Source: Bacteroidota bacterium (GTDB lineage: Bacteria; Bacteroidota; Bacteroidia; Bacteroidales; Prolixibacteraceae). From it: a stretch of 5,097 nucleotides of DNA. Within the stretch, counting starts at the first letter, position 1. Each line of letters opens with the position of its first letter. Positions 1 through 5,097 of this stretch are shown here, piece after piece. The notes beneath the pieces were generated by a model. It was not told where the DNA came from, made no database searches, and saw nothing but the letters and a program-made list of their open reading frames with translations. The translations under genes and the position numbers were made by a program. The DNA lies in the NCBI GenBank assembly GCA_030691295.1, contig JAUYEQ010000507.1, forward strand, positions 1 to 5,097, read 5' to 3'.

Positions 1-3000
1 CGGATAACATTACCTGGACAGATATCGCCGGGGCAACGCTTTCGGGGTATTCTCCAGCGCCCATTTCGACAAGCACCTATTTCCGGAGGACTGTAATTAG
101 TGGAACCTATGTTCCGGTTCAGAGCAATACGGTGCTCATAACTATTTTTCCTGAGATTGCCACAGCCCAGCTGCACGATGACATTTCAATAGAAAACAAT
201 ACTTCCGCAGATTTTAATGTTGCTATCGCAGGTGGAACCTCTCCGTTTACGGTAAACTATGCCATCAACGGAGTTGCTCAAACGCCAATTGCAAACTATC
301 TGGCCGAGGCAAATATCTCCACCGGGATACTGTCTTCAGGAATATATACCTACGCACTGACTTCGGTGACCGATGCTAACGGCTGTGCAGCCCAGAGCCT
401 GGGTACGCCAATCACCGTTACGGTAACCACAACTCTACATTATGATTTTACCTATCCTGACCGAAATAGTTTATTTGCAGATGGTTGGAATTTCACAGCA
501 GTAACACCTTCAGGTGGTTCTAGGAATACTGAACAAACAAGTGGTGCCGTTGTATCTTACGATCAGCAGGCTCATCCGGGAGTATTGCGAATACCTGTTG
601 ATGTTGGTGATTTATGGGCAGGATACAATAATACACGTAACACTCTATTTCGTGATCTACCTTCAGGGTGGACGAGTGTCAGTCTAAAGATTGCCTCGTT
701 TGCTCCGATTAAGAATTATCAGCAGGCTGGCCTTGCAGTATATCAGGATGATAATAACTATGTTCAAATAACCAGGATATTTGAAGGTGGAAACAGAATA
801 ACATTCGTAAGTGAAGTTGGCAGTAATGCGAAAAACTTGATTACAGTTAGCGAAAGTACGAGTTCAAACATACATTTTCGGTTAGATCGAGATCCAATCA
901 CAGAAACTATTACTTCCTATTATTCTTTGGATGGTATAAACTGGAACAGAATGGGAAGTATAGGTCAACCAATGAATAATCCACGTTTAGCGATCGTGGT
1001 TGGTGCTTCACCAGATGGTTTTCCTGATGCAGATATTGCATGGGCAGAAGTAACCTGGACATCAATCCCAATAACCGATGAACTTCGTGCCTATCCCAAT
1101 GCAATTGTTTTCAATTCCGTACTGGGAAATCAATCAAATGACATTAAATCAATTAATATTTTTACAGCATTTGGCAAAAAAATCAGTTGGAGCCAATCAT
1201 CTGATGTTTCCTGGATAACATCAAATTTACAAAATGGAGAGACCGAAAGTATTTTAAAGGTTGGAGTGAATACTGACGGATTGTCATCAGGAATCCACAA
1301 TGGAAATATCACCATAAATTCATCTCAATCAACCGCGGATCCTATTGTTATTCCTGTCACTTTAATCATTAATCCAGATGTACCTGTTAAAATAACTACC
1401 TGGAAAGACGGCCTGGAGGGTTCAATGAGTGTATCTGTGGACGATGGACAACCATCCGGATTTGATGCGTTACAAAGGAATGGGTTTAAAGGCACATACG
1501 TGTCAAACGGCACTATTCCTCCAACCTTTTACACAAATTACTATAATGCCGGAATGGAGTTGGGTTCACATTTAGTTAATCACCCTTGCCGAATCGTCTT
1601 TGATGACAATCTGAGATACCAGGAAATCATACCAAATATTTCAGGTATATGTGCAAATACTCCACAACCATGCAAAGATATCATTTCGCTTATATGGCCT
1701 TGTGGCTATACAAATTATCGGGAACAGGCAATTGCTTCTGAATATTTTTTAAGCGCTCGCGGTTATAATATCAACCAACTGGAAGATGCAACTCCAGATA
1801 ACTTTATGAATTTAAAAAGTTTTAATTCACATGAGCATACTCCTTATCCGCCTTCTGATTTCAAAACAATAGTAGATGCAGCTATAATCCAACACAAATG
1901 GTTTAATTTAGTTTTACATACCGTAACCAATGACGATGGCGCGATTGATTATGCACATTCAAAAAATATTTGGGTTGCACCCATCGGAACCGTAATAAAA
2001 TATATTTTACAGCGGGACAGATTAATTTTAACCAATTTCAATGAAAATACTGATAAGATAATTTTCAGAGTCTCAAGATTGGCGATTCCGTCATCATCAG
2101 CAATGAATTTTGAAGAGGCTTTTGGCCCGAATGATTTGACAACAATGCAAATTGATATCGATGACAACAAAGCCATCGAAAATACATTAATTGATGATAT
2201 TATTAATCCATATCAGACAAGAGTAATAAACGGAAACAAATTTTTACTTACAAATATAAGATTGGAGCCAAATATTACTAAAAAGGTTGAAATTAAATAT
2301 TCAGATAAACCAATAATATTACTGTCTCTTGATACAAATACTATAAATTTTAACACTTTGGAGGGTGTAAATCCTACAAATCAATTTCTGAATATTACAG
2401 CAAACGTTCCGGAATACTTTAGCTGGAGTGCAACTGTAGATAATAATAGTCAACCAGCCTGGCTTATTGTAGATCCAAATACCGGCACAGGCAATGGCAC
2501 CTTGCCTGTATCAGTAAATAGCACAGAATTGGCTGCAGGAAATTACACTAAGACCATCACGATAACATCAACGGAAGCGTCCAATTCTCCAATGACAGTA
2601 ACAGTTAATCTAACAGTGATTCCCAAAAATCTGTCTCATTATGATTTCACTTATCCTGACCGAAATAGTTTATTGGCAGGTGGTTGGGATTTTATAGCAG
2701 TAACACCTTCAGGTGGTTCAAGGAACACCGAACAAATGAGTGGTGCCGTGGTATCTTACGATCAGCAAACACATCCCGGAGTATTACGAATACCTGTTGA
2801 TGTAGGGGATTTATGGGCGGGATACAATAACACACGTAACACCCTATTTCGTGATTTACCTTCCGGTTGGACAAGTGTCAGGTTAAAAATTTCTTCTTTT
2901 GCACCAACAAAGAATACTCAGCAGGCTGGACTGGCAGTTTATCAGGATGACAATAACTACCTATACATAACCCGCGTATTCAATGGTACTAATCGCGTAA

Positions 3001-3377
3001 CGTTTGTAAATGAAATTGGGGGCTCTCCATCGTCGAATACAATAGTTGAGAGTTCCACCTCCAATCTATATTTTCGTTTCGATCGGGATCCTGCAACAGA
3101 AACTATTACTTCCTATTATTCGCTTAATAATATAAACTGGACTTTAATGGGAAATGTAGTCCGATCCTTGAATAATCCTCGTTTAGCAATAGTTTCGGGG
3201 GCCTCACCAAGTGGTTATCCAAACTTAGATATTGCCTGGGTAGAAGTAATTGATGGAAATAGCCTGAAAAAGAGCGTTATTTCTTCAACAGTTTCAAAAG
3301 ATGAGATAAAGCAAGATACTGTTGTTTTGAATTGGAAATCTAATACAAAAATGAATGTTGAAAAAATTCCGCTGTAA
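1..3377 (+). CDS. Large modular secreted polysaccharide deacetylase (5'-partial; in-frame stop before its T9SS tail)
   Basis: The frame is open to the left edge, so the gene begins upstream; the GTG at 132 is internal. Residues are counted from the codon at position 3, giving 1124 residues before TAA. Order: end of an Ig-like adhesin module (1-50), second adhesin module (about 55-143), beta-sandwich A1 (146-350), BACON-like domain (363-457), NodB polysaccharide deacetylase (463-669), beta-rich follow-on (670-765), BACON-like domain (773-873), beta-sandwich A2 (879-1082), polar linker. NodB enzymes remove acetyl groups from glycans such as chitin, peptidoglycan or xylan using a bound metal; the substrate here is unknown. 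The other modules probably bind glycan or act as spacers at the cell surface. The signal peptide would lie outside the window. The TAA removes the T9SS sorting domain encoded directly downstream in the same frame, so the gene may be broken, or the stop may be a sequence error. Domain assignments come from motif reading, not profile searches. Confidence 0.85.
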   Translation, partial: DNITWTDIAGATLSGYSPAPISTSTYFRRTVISGTYVPVQSNTVLITIFPEIATAQLHDDISIENNTSADFNVAIAGGTSPFTVNYAINGVAQTPIANYLAEANISTGILSSGIYTYALTSVTDANGCAAQSLGTPITVTVTTTLHYDFTYPDRNSLFADGWNFTAVTPSGGSRNTEQTSGAVVSYDQQAHPGVLRIPVDVGDLWAGYNNTRNTLFRDLPSGWTSVSLKIASFAPIKNYQQAGLAVYQDDNNYVQITRIFEGGNRITFVSEVGSNAKNLITVSESTSSNIHFRLDRDPITETITSYYSLDGINWNRMGSIGQPMNNPRLAIVVGASPDGFPDADIAWAEVTWTSIPITDELRAYPNAIVFNSVLGNQSNDIKSINIFTAFGKKISWSQSSDVSWITSNLQNGETESILKVGVNTDGLSSGIHNGNITINSSQSTADPIVIPVTLIINPDVPVKITTWKDGLEGSMSVSVDDGQPSGFDALQRNGFKGTYVSNGTIPPTFYTNYYNAGMELGSHLVNHPCRIVFDDNLRYQEIIPNISGICANTPQPCKDIISLIWPCGYTNYREQAIASEYFLSARGYNINQLEDATPDNFMNLKSFNSHEHTPYPPSDFKTIVDAAIIQHKWFNLVLHTVTNDDGAIDYAHSKNIWVAPIGTVIKYILQRDRLILTNFNENTDKIIFRVSRLAIPSSSAMNFEEAFGPNDLTTMQIDIDDNKAIENTLIDDIINPYQTRVINGNKFLLTNIRLEPNITKKVEIKYSDKPIILLSLDTNTINFNTLEGVNPTNQFLNITANVPEYFSWSATVDNNSQPAWLIVDPNTGTGNGTLPVSVNSTELAAGNYTKTITITSTEASNSPMTVTVNLTVIPKNLSHYDFTYPDRNSLLAGGWDFIAVTPSGGSRNTEQMSGAVVSYDQQTHPGVLRIPVDVGDLWAGYNNTRNTLFRDLPSGWTSVRLKISSFAPTKNTQQAGLAVYQDDNNYLYITRVFNGTNRVTFVNEIGGSPSSNTIVESSTSNLYFRFDRDPATETITSYYSLNNINWTLMGNVVRSLNNPRLAIVSGASPSGYPNLDIAWVEVIDGNSLKKSVISSTVSKDEIKQDTVVLNWKSNTKMNVEKIPL
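3..434 (+). other. Adhesin-type Ig-like modules (Bacteroidetes surface-protein repeats)
   Basis: Residues 1-50 show the pattern WTDIAGATLSGYSPAP followed by TYFRR and SNTVLITI. This is the usual end of a repeated Ig-like module in Bacteroidetes gliding-associated and adhesin proteins. Residues 55-143 form the next module, with AQLHDDISIENNTS, GGTSPFTVNY, a YTYALTSVTDANGC segment and the closing beta strand TPITVTV. Such modules are normally stacked in many copies, so more probably lie upstream of the window. They are thought to act as extended stalks or adhesive units. The stretch is clearly more GC-rich (about 47-60% in the 60-base blocks I counted) than the rest of the same reading frame. 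Confidence 0.65.
438..1052 (+). repeat. Duplicated beta-sandwich domain, copy A1 (ConA-like, DUF1349-like)
   Basis: Residues 146-350 run from HYDFTYPDRNSL to DIAWAEV. The segments LAVYQDDNNYVQITRIF, a RLDRDP turn, YYSLDGINW and PRLAIVVGASP resemble concanavalin-A-like beta-sandwich domains of the DUF1349 or beta-xylosidase C-terminal kind, which often serve as carbohydrate-binding modules. A second copy lies 2199 bp downstream, which is 733 codons. Over the first 108 residues the two copies differ at 10 positions (about 91% identity), and the matching DNA (438-761 versus 2637-2960) at about 45 of 324 bases. Over the remaining 97 aligned positions identity is only about 60%, with one codon of length difference. 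The family name is inference; the duplication is read directly. Confidence 0.85.
1089..1373 (+). other. BACON-like domain 1
   Basis: Residues 363-457 read like a BACON-type all-beta domain: an opening PNAIVFNSVLG strand, ISWSQSSDVSWI around the characteristic tryptophans, a VNTDGLSSGIHNGNITI segment, and the closing VIPVTLIINP strand. These domains are common in Bacteroidetes extracellular enzymes. They bind glycan or mucin, or serve as rigid spacers next to catalytic domains. Here the domain sits directly before the deacetylase, with only a few residues between them. Assignment is by pattern only. Confidence 0.6.
1389..2009 (+). other. NodB-type polysaccharide deacetylase catalytic domain
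   Basis: Residues 463-669 carry the ordered NodB motifs. Motif 1 is SVDDGQ, with the likely catalytic base D480 and metal ligand D481 (codons at 1440 and 1443). Motif 2 is GSHLVNHP, an HxxxH pair (H523 and H527) that completes the Asp-His-His metal site. Motif 3 is IWPCGY (residues 564-569), where the usual RxPxG arginine is isoleucine. A late LVLHTV supplies H639, the probable catalytic acid. The segment then closes with NIWVAPIGTVIKYILQRD, typical of deacetylases from environmental Bacteroidetes. With base, metal ligands and late histidine all present, I expect an active enzyme, probably an esterase or amide deacetylase of CE4 type. The substrate cannot be read from the sequence. Confidence 0.8.
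2319..2621 (+). other. BACON-like domain 2
   Basis: Residues 773-873 form a second BACON-like unit: LSLDTNTINFNTLEG, FSWSATVDNNSQPAWLIVDP with its paired tryptophans, GNGTLPVSVNSTELAAGNY, and the closing MTVTVNLTVIP strand. It is clearly diverged from the first unit, unlike the A1/A2 pair, so it is an older relative rather than a recent copy. It links the beta-rich region after the deacetylase to beta-sandwich A2. Assignment is by pattern only. Confidence 0.6.
2637..3248 (+). repeat. Duplicated beta-sandwich domain, copy A2
   Basis: Residues 879-1082 run from HYDFTYPDRNSL to DIAWVEV and are the partner of copy A1. Exact DNA matches of 24 bases (497-520 with 2696-2719) and 26 bases (900-925 with 3096-3121) show descent by duplication. 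Many differences between the copies are silent, so the protein has been held constant by selection since the duplication. After this copy comes a polar linker of about 42 residues, and then the TAA at 3375. Confidence 0.85.
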
Positions 3378-3647
3378 AATAAACTTCACCAGAATTACCC
3401 GAATCCTTTCGATGCTTATACCTGGATTGAATATGATTTAGCAGAAAACACCCATGTTGCCATAGAAATATATAATTCTTCAGGCCAAAAAATCGAAACA
3501 GTTCTTAGTCAATACATGACAGCGGGAAATCACAAGATCAATTGGAATTTTCGCAATTATCAATCAGGCACATATTATCTTACATTAAAAACGAAAACAT
3601 ATAAGGGTACAGTTAAAATGTATCTATTTAGGCCGTATAAAAATTGA
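3378..3647 (+). pseudogene. T9SS type A C-terminal sorting domain, cut off by an upstream in-frame TAA
   Basis: After the TAA at 3375-3377 the same frame stays open for 89 codons to TGA at 3645-3647. It encodes a textbook type IX secretion sorting domain: LHQNYPNPFDAYTWIEYDL, then VAIEIYNSSGQKIETVL, AGNHKINWNF, SGTYYLTLKT and GTVKMYLF. In the family this tail directs Sec-exported proteins through the outer membrane and is then cleaved, with the protein attached to the surface or released. No start codon lies between the stop and the QNYPNPF motif; the first in-frame ATG is at 3519, inside the domain. The piece is therefore not a gene of its own but the natural end of the upstream protein. Its last 24 bases overlap the 3' end of truA. 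Confidence 0.85.
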
Positions 3648-4403
3648 ATCGGGATATTCAATATCCGTCAAAAACAACCCATGAGCCGGAACGGACAATC
3701 CGGCCGCACCGCGATTTTTTTGTTCAAGCACTGAACGAAAGGCGTCAAGGTTCATTTTTCCAATCCCAACTTCGAGCAGGGTACCAACCATGGCACGTAC
3801 CATATTTCGTAGAAAACGGTCGGCTTTCACTGTAAAAACCAAATGGCTGCCTTGCTGTGTCCATTCAGCCTGAATGATTTTACAATTGTTGGTTTTTACA
3901 TCGGTATGCAGTTTACTGAAACTGGTAAAATCGATATAGTCGAATAGAATCTCACAAGCCCCGTTCATTTTTGCCAAATCAGGCTGCCGAAAAAAATACC
4001 ACGAAGTTTCGATCGTAAAAGGATCTTTCTGCAAATTCAAATGGTATTGGTAGGTTCTTGAAACTGCATCAAAACGGGCGTGGGCCTCTTCGCCAACCTT
4101 GCAGACACTAAAAACTGACACATCTTCGTTCAAAAAGCTGTTCAGCTTGTGTGTAAAATCAGGATGATCTAAATTAAGTTTTGAAGAATTGAAATGCGCA
4201 ACGAAATAACTGGCATGTACGCCGGTGTCAGTCCTGCCCGCCCCGGTTACCGCAACTGTTTCGCGGGTAATGGTGCTCAGCGCTTTTTCCAGACATTCCT
4301 GAACAGTTGCCGCATTGGGCTGAACCTGCCAACCGTGAAAATGAGTGCCTTTATAGGCCAGTTCTATAAAATACCTTTGTGTCAATGGATTGATTTTTGG
4401 CAA
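3624..4403 (-). CDS. truA: tRNA pseudouridine(38-40) synthase TruA
   Basis: This cytoplasmic enzyme converts uridines 38-40 in the anticodon arm of many tRNAs to pseudouridine. The protein is 259 residues, normal for the family. Visible marks are YFIELAYKGTHFHGWQVQPN at residues 11-30, AGRTDTGVHA at 55-64 with the catalytic aspartate D59, ARFDAVSRTYQYHL at 109-122, DFTSFSK at 158-164, and FLRNMVRAMVGTLLEVG at 197-213. No ATG is available: the frame upstream reaches a stop (complement of 4446-4448) without one. The start is therefore TTG at 4401-4403 or another TTG six codons further in (4383-4385), which would leave MTQRYFIEL, close to the usual family start. No Shine-Dalgarno sequence is seen, as is normal in Bacteroidota. 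The gene converges on the deacetylase/T9SS gene and is divergent from moxR, so it is probably transcribed alone. Confidence 0.95.
   Translation of the reverse strand: MPKINPLTQRYFIELAYKGTHFHGWQVQPNAATVQECLEKALSTITRETVAVTGAGRTDTGVHASYFVAHFNSSKLNLDHPDFTHKLNSFLNEDVSVFSVCKVGEEAHARFDAVSRTYQYHLNLQKDPFTIETSWYFFRQPDLAKMNGACEILFDYIDFTSFSKLHTDVKTNNCKIIQAEWTQQGSHLVFTVKADRFLRNMVRAMVGTLLEVGIGKMNLDAFRSVLEQKNRGAAGLSVPAHGLFLTDIEYPDSIFIRPK
3697..3721 (+). terminator. Possible rho-independent terminator for the deacetylase gene, inside truA
   Basis: On the + strand, AATCCGG (3697-3703) can pair with CCGCGATT (3709-3716) with one bulged C, leaving a 5-base loop. A run of seven T (3715-3721) follows and partly overlaps the stem. 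An alternative perfect 6-bp stem, GCCGGA (3685-3690) with TCCGGC (3699-3704), competes for part of the same sequence. It lies 50 bases after the T9SS tail stop, antisense to the 3' end of truA. As this is coding sequence for TruA (residues around 230), the pairing may be chance. Confidence 0.25.
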
Positions 4404-4580
4404 AAATAAAAAAGTACAGGCATATTCTGTTAAAGATCGCCGTTTTTATTAATTTCACGGCCATTTTGAGCCGGAATAGCTTAACAAAATTTAACGAAAA
4501 TTTATCCTTTTTCATCTACGGATAGCTTATTTTCGTGTTCTCAAAAAAACAAACATTTAAAATTACTTATCTTAAAAAAT
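4404..4580. promoter_or_regulatory. Divergent intergenic region between truA and moxR
   Basis: This 177-base AT-rich stretch must hold the promoters of both flanking genes. Toward moxR, TATTTTCG at 4528-4535 is close to the Bacteroidota -7 element TAnnTTTG, but no convincing -33 TTTG sits at the right distance. Toward truA, TAAATTTTG (complement of 4485-4493) is similar but with one extra spacer base. Two imperfect direct copies, TTAACAAAAT and TTAACGAAAA, lie side by side at 4481-4500. The A-rich run at 4574-4579 directly before the moxR ATG fits the weak, A-rich leaders of this phylum. None of these sites is certain. Confidence 0.35.
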
Positions 4581-5097
4581 ATGAATCAGGAAGTTGATAT
4601 TCGCGAATTAAACGAAAGAATTCAAAGGGAGAGTTCCTTTGTTGACATCATCAGCATGGAGATGAACAAAGTGATTGTTGGGCAAAAACATTTGATTGAA
4701 AGCCTTTTGGTGGGACTTCTGTCGGGTGGCCATATTTTACTGGAAGGGGTTCCTGGATTGGCAAAAACACTGGCAATCAACACACTTGCAACAAGTATAG
4801 ATGCCAAATTTTCACGCATCCAGTTTACGCCCGACCTTTTGCCTGCCGACCTTTTGGGCACCATGATTTACAGTCAGAAAAAAGAGGAATTCATCGTTAA
4901 AAAAGGGCCGATTTTCACCAATTTCATTCTGGCCGACGAAATTAACCGGGCTCCCGCAAAAGTGCAATCGGCACTACTCGAAGCAATGCAGGAACGCCAG
5001 GTTACAATTGGCGAAAACACCTACAAACTTCAGGAGCCATTTTTGGTAATGGCAACCCAAAACCCCATCGAGCAGGAAGGAACCTACCCGTTGCCGG
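4581..5097 (+). CDS. MoxR-family AAA+ ATPase (3'-partial)
   Basis: The frame runs from ATG at 4581 to the window edge, giving 172 of the roughly 320-340 residues usual for the family. MoxR proteins are cytoplasmic AAA+ ATPases thought to act as chaperones that mature or activate partner proteins, often VWA-domain or DUF58 proteins encoded next to them. Visible are [20 protein letters not shown] (32-51) at the start of the ATPase fold, Walker A GVPGLAKT (56-63, K62), [15 protein letters not shown] (79-93), Walker B FILADEIN (115-122, D119 and E120), the [12 protein letters not shown] helix region (131-142) and sensor-1 ATQNP (158-162). All core residues reached by the window are intact. In Bacteroidota this gene usually heads a cluster with a DUF58 protein and Bat/VWA proteins; that lies beyond the window. 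The start is well placed after the A-rich leader. Confidence 0.93.
   Translation, partial: MNQEVDIRELNERIQRESSFVDIISMEMNKVIVGQKHLIESLLVGLLSGGHILLEGVPGLAKTLAINTLATSIDAKFSRIQFTPDLLPADLLGTMIYSQKKEEFIVKKGPIFTNFILADEINRAPAKVQSALLEAMQERQVTIGENTYKLQEPFLVMATQNPIEQEGTYPLP

Noticed and set aside
132..134. GTG as the start codon of the large protein
   Set aside because: The frame is open back to position 3 and encodes a recognisable Ig-like module end (WTDIAGAT, TYFRR, SNTVLITI) that continues directly through the GTG. There is also no signal peptide after it. The gene starts outside the window.
910..2176. Several 60-75 codon - strand reading frames under the large gene
   Set aside because: All are antisense to the conserved beta-sandwich, BACON and deacetylase domains, lack leaders and show no protein features.
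438..3248. The two long direct repeats as termini of a mobile element
   Set aside because: They encode in-frame protein domains with mostly conservative and silent differences, have no inverted ends or target-site duplications, and enclose no transposase or recombinase. They are duplicated domains.
3375..3377. Programmed stop-codon readthrough or a reassigned stop codon
   Set aside because: TAA is the most efficient terminator, no readthrough context or recoding structure is evident, and truA terminates normally at TAG. A mutation or sequence error is simpler.
3378..3647. An independent small gene encoding a T9SS tail protein
   Set aside because: There is no start codon before the conserved motif, no signal peptide, and the domain continues the frame of the upstream protein after one stop codon. 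It is the detached C-terminus.
3644..3835. Small + strand reading frame
   Set aside because: It lies antisense to truA, which has strong family motifs on the opposite strand; the small protein shows no recognisable features.
4194..4409. Small + strand reading frame
   Set aside because: It is antisense to the 5' half of truA, including the catalytic GRTDTGVHA region, and has no family signature.
4622..4864. 80-codon - strand reading frame
   Set aside because: It is antisense to the Walker A region of the MoxR ATPase and is explained by codon bias of that gene.

Overview
The window looks like chromosomal DNA from a Bacteroidota member. An affiliation with a marine or sediment Marinilabiliales/Prolixibacteraceae-type lineage is only an inference. 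The indicators are a type IX secretion (T9SS) sorting tail with the QNYPNPF signature, BACON-like and Bacteroidetes adhesin-type repeats, and A-rich leaders without Shine-Dalgarno sequences.

Layout. (1) Positions 1-3377, + strand: the 3' part of a very large modular secreted protein whose start lies outside the window. In order it carries the end of one adhesin-type Ig-like module, a complete second such module, a ConA-like beta-sandwich (A1), a BACON-like domain, a NodB-type polysaccharide deacetylase with its beta-rich follow-on domain, a second BACON-like domain, and a second copy of the beta-sandwich (A2). The catalytic domain thus sits inside a mirror-like A-B-catalytic-B-A arrangement. 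(2) Positions 3378-3647: a complete T9SS type A sorting domain in the same reading frame, cut off from the protein by a single TAA at 3375-3377. (3) Positions 3624-4403, - strand: truA (tRNA pseudouridine synthase), converging on the sorting tail and overlapping it by 24 bp. (4) Positions 4404-4580: an AT-rich divergent intergenic region. (5) Positions 4581-5097, + strand: the first 172 codons of a MoxR-family AAA+ ATPase that runs off the window.

How the parts relate. The large protein, if the stop is absent or bypassed, would be exported by Sec (signal peptide upstream of the window) and then by T9SS to the cell surface. There the beta-sandwich and BACON domains would hold the deacetylase on a glycan. 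truA and moxR are housekeeping or regulatory genes with no evident link to it. The most notable points are the in-frame stop just before an intact sorting domain, the duplicated domains flanking the catalytic cassette, and the drop in GC at about position 436 within one reading frame. I see no RNA genes, CRISPR arrays, insertion sequences or attachment sites.
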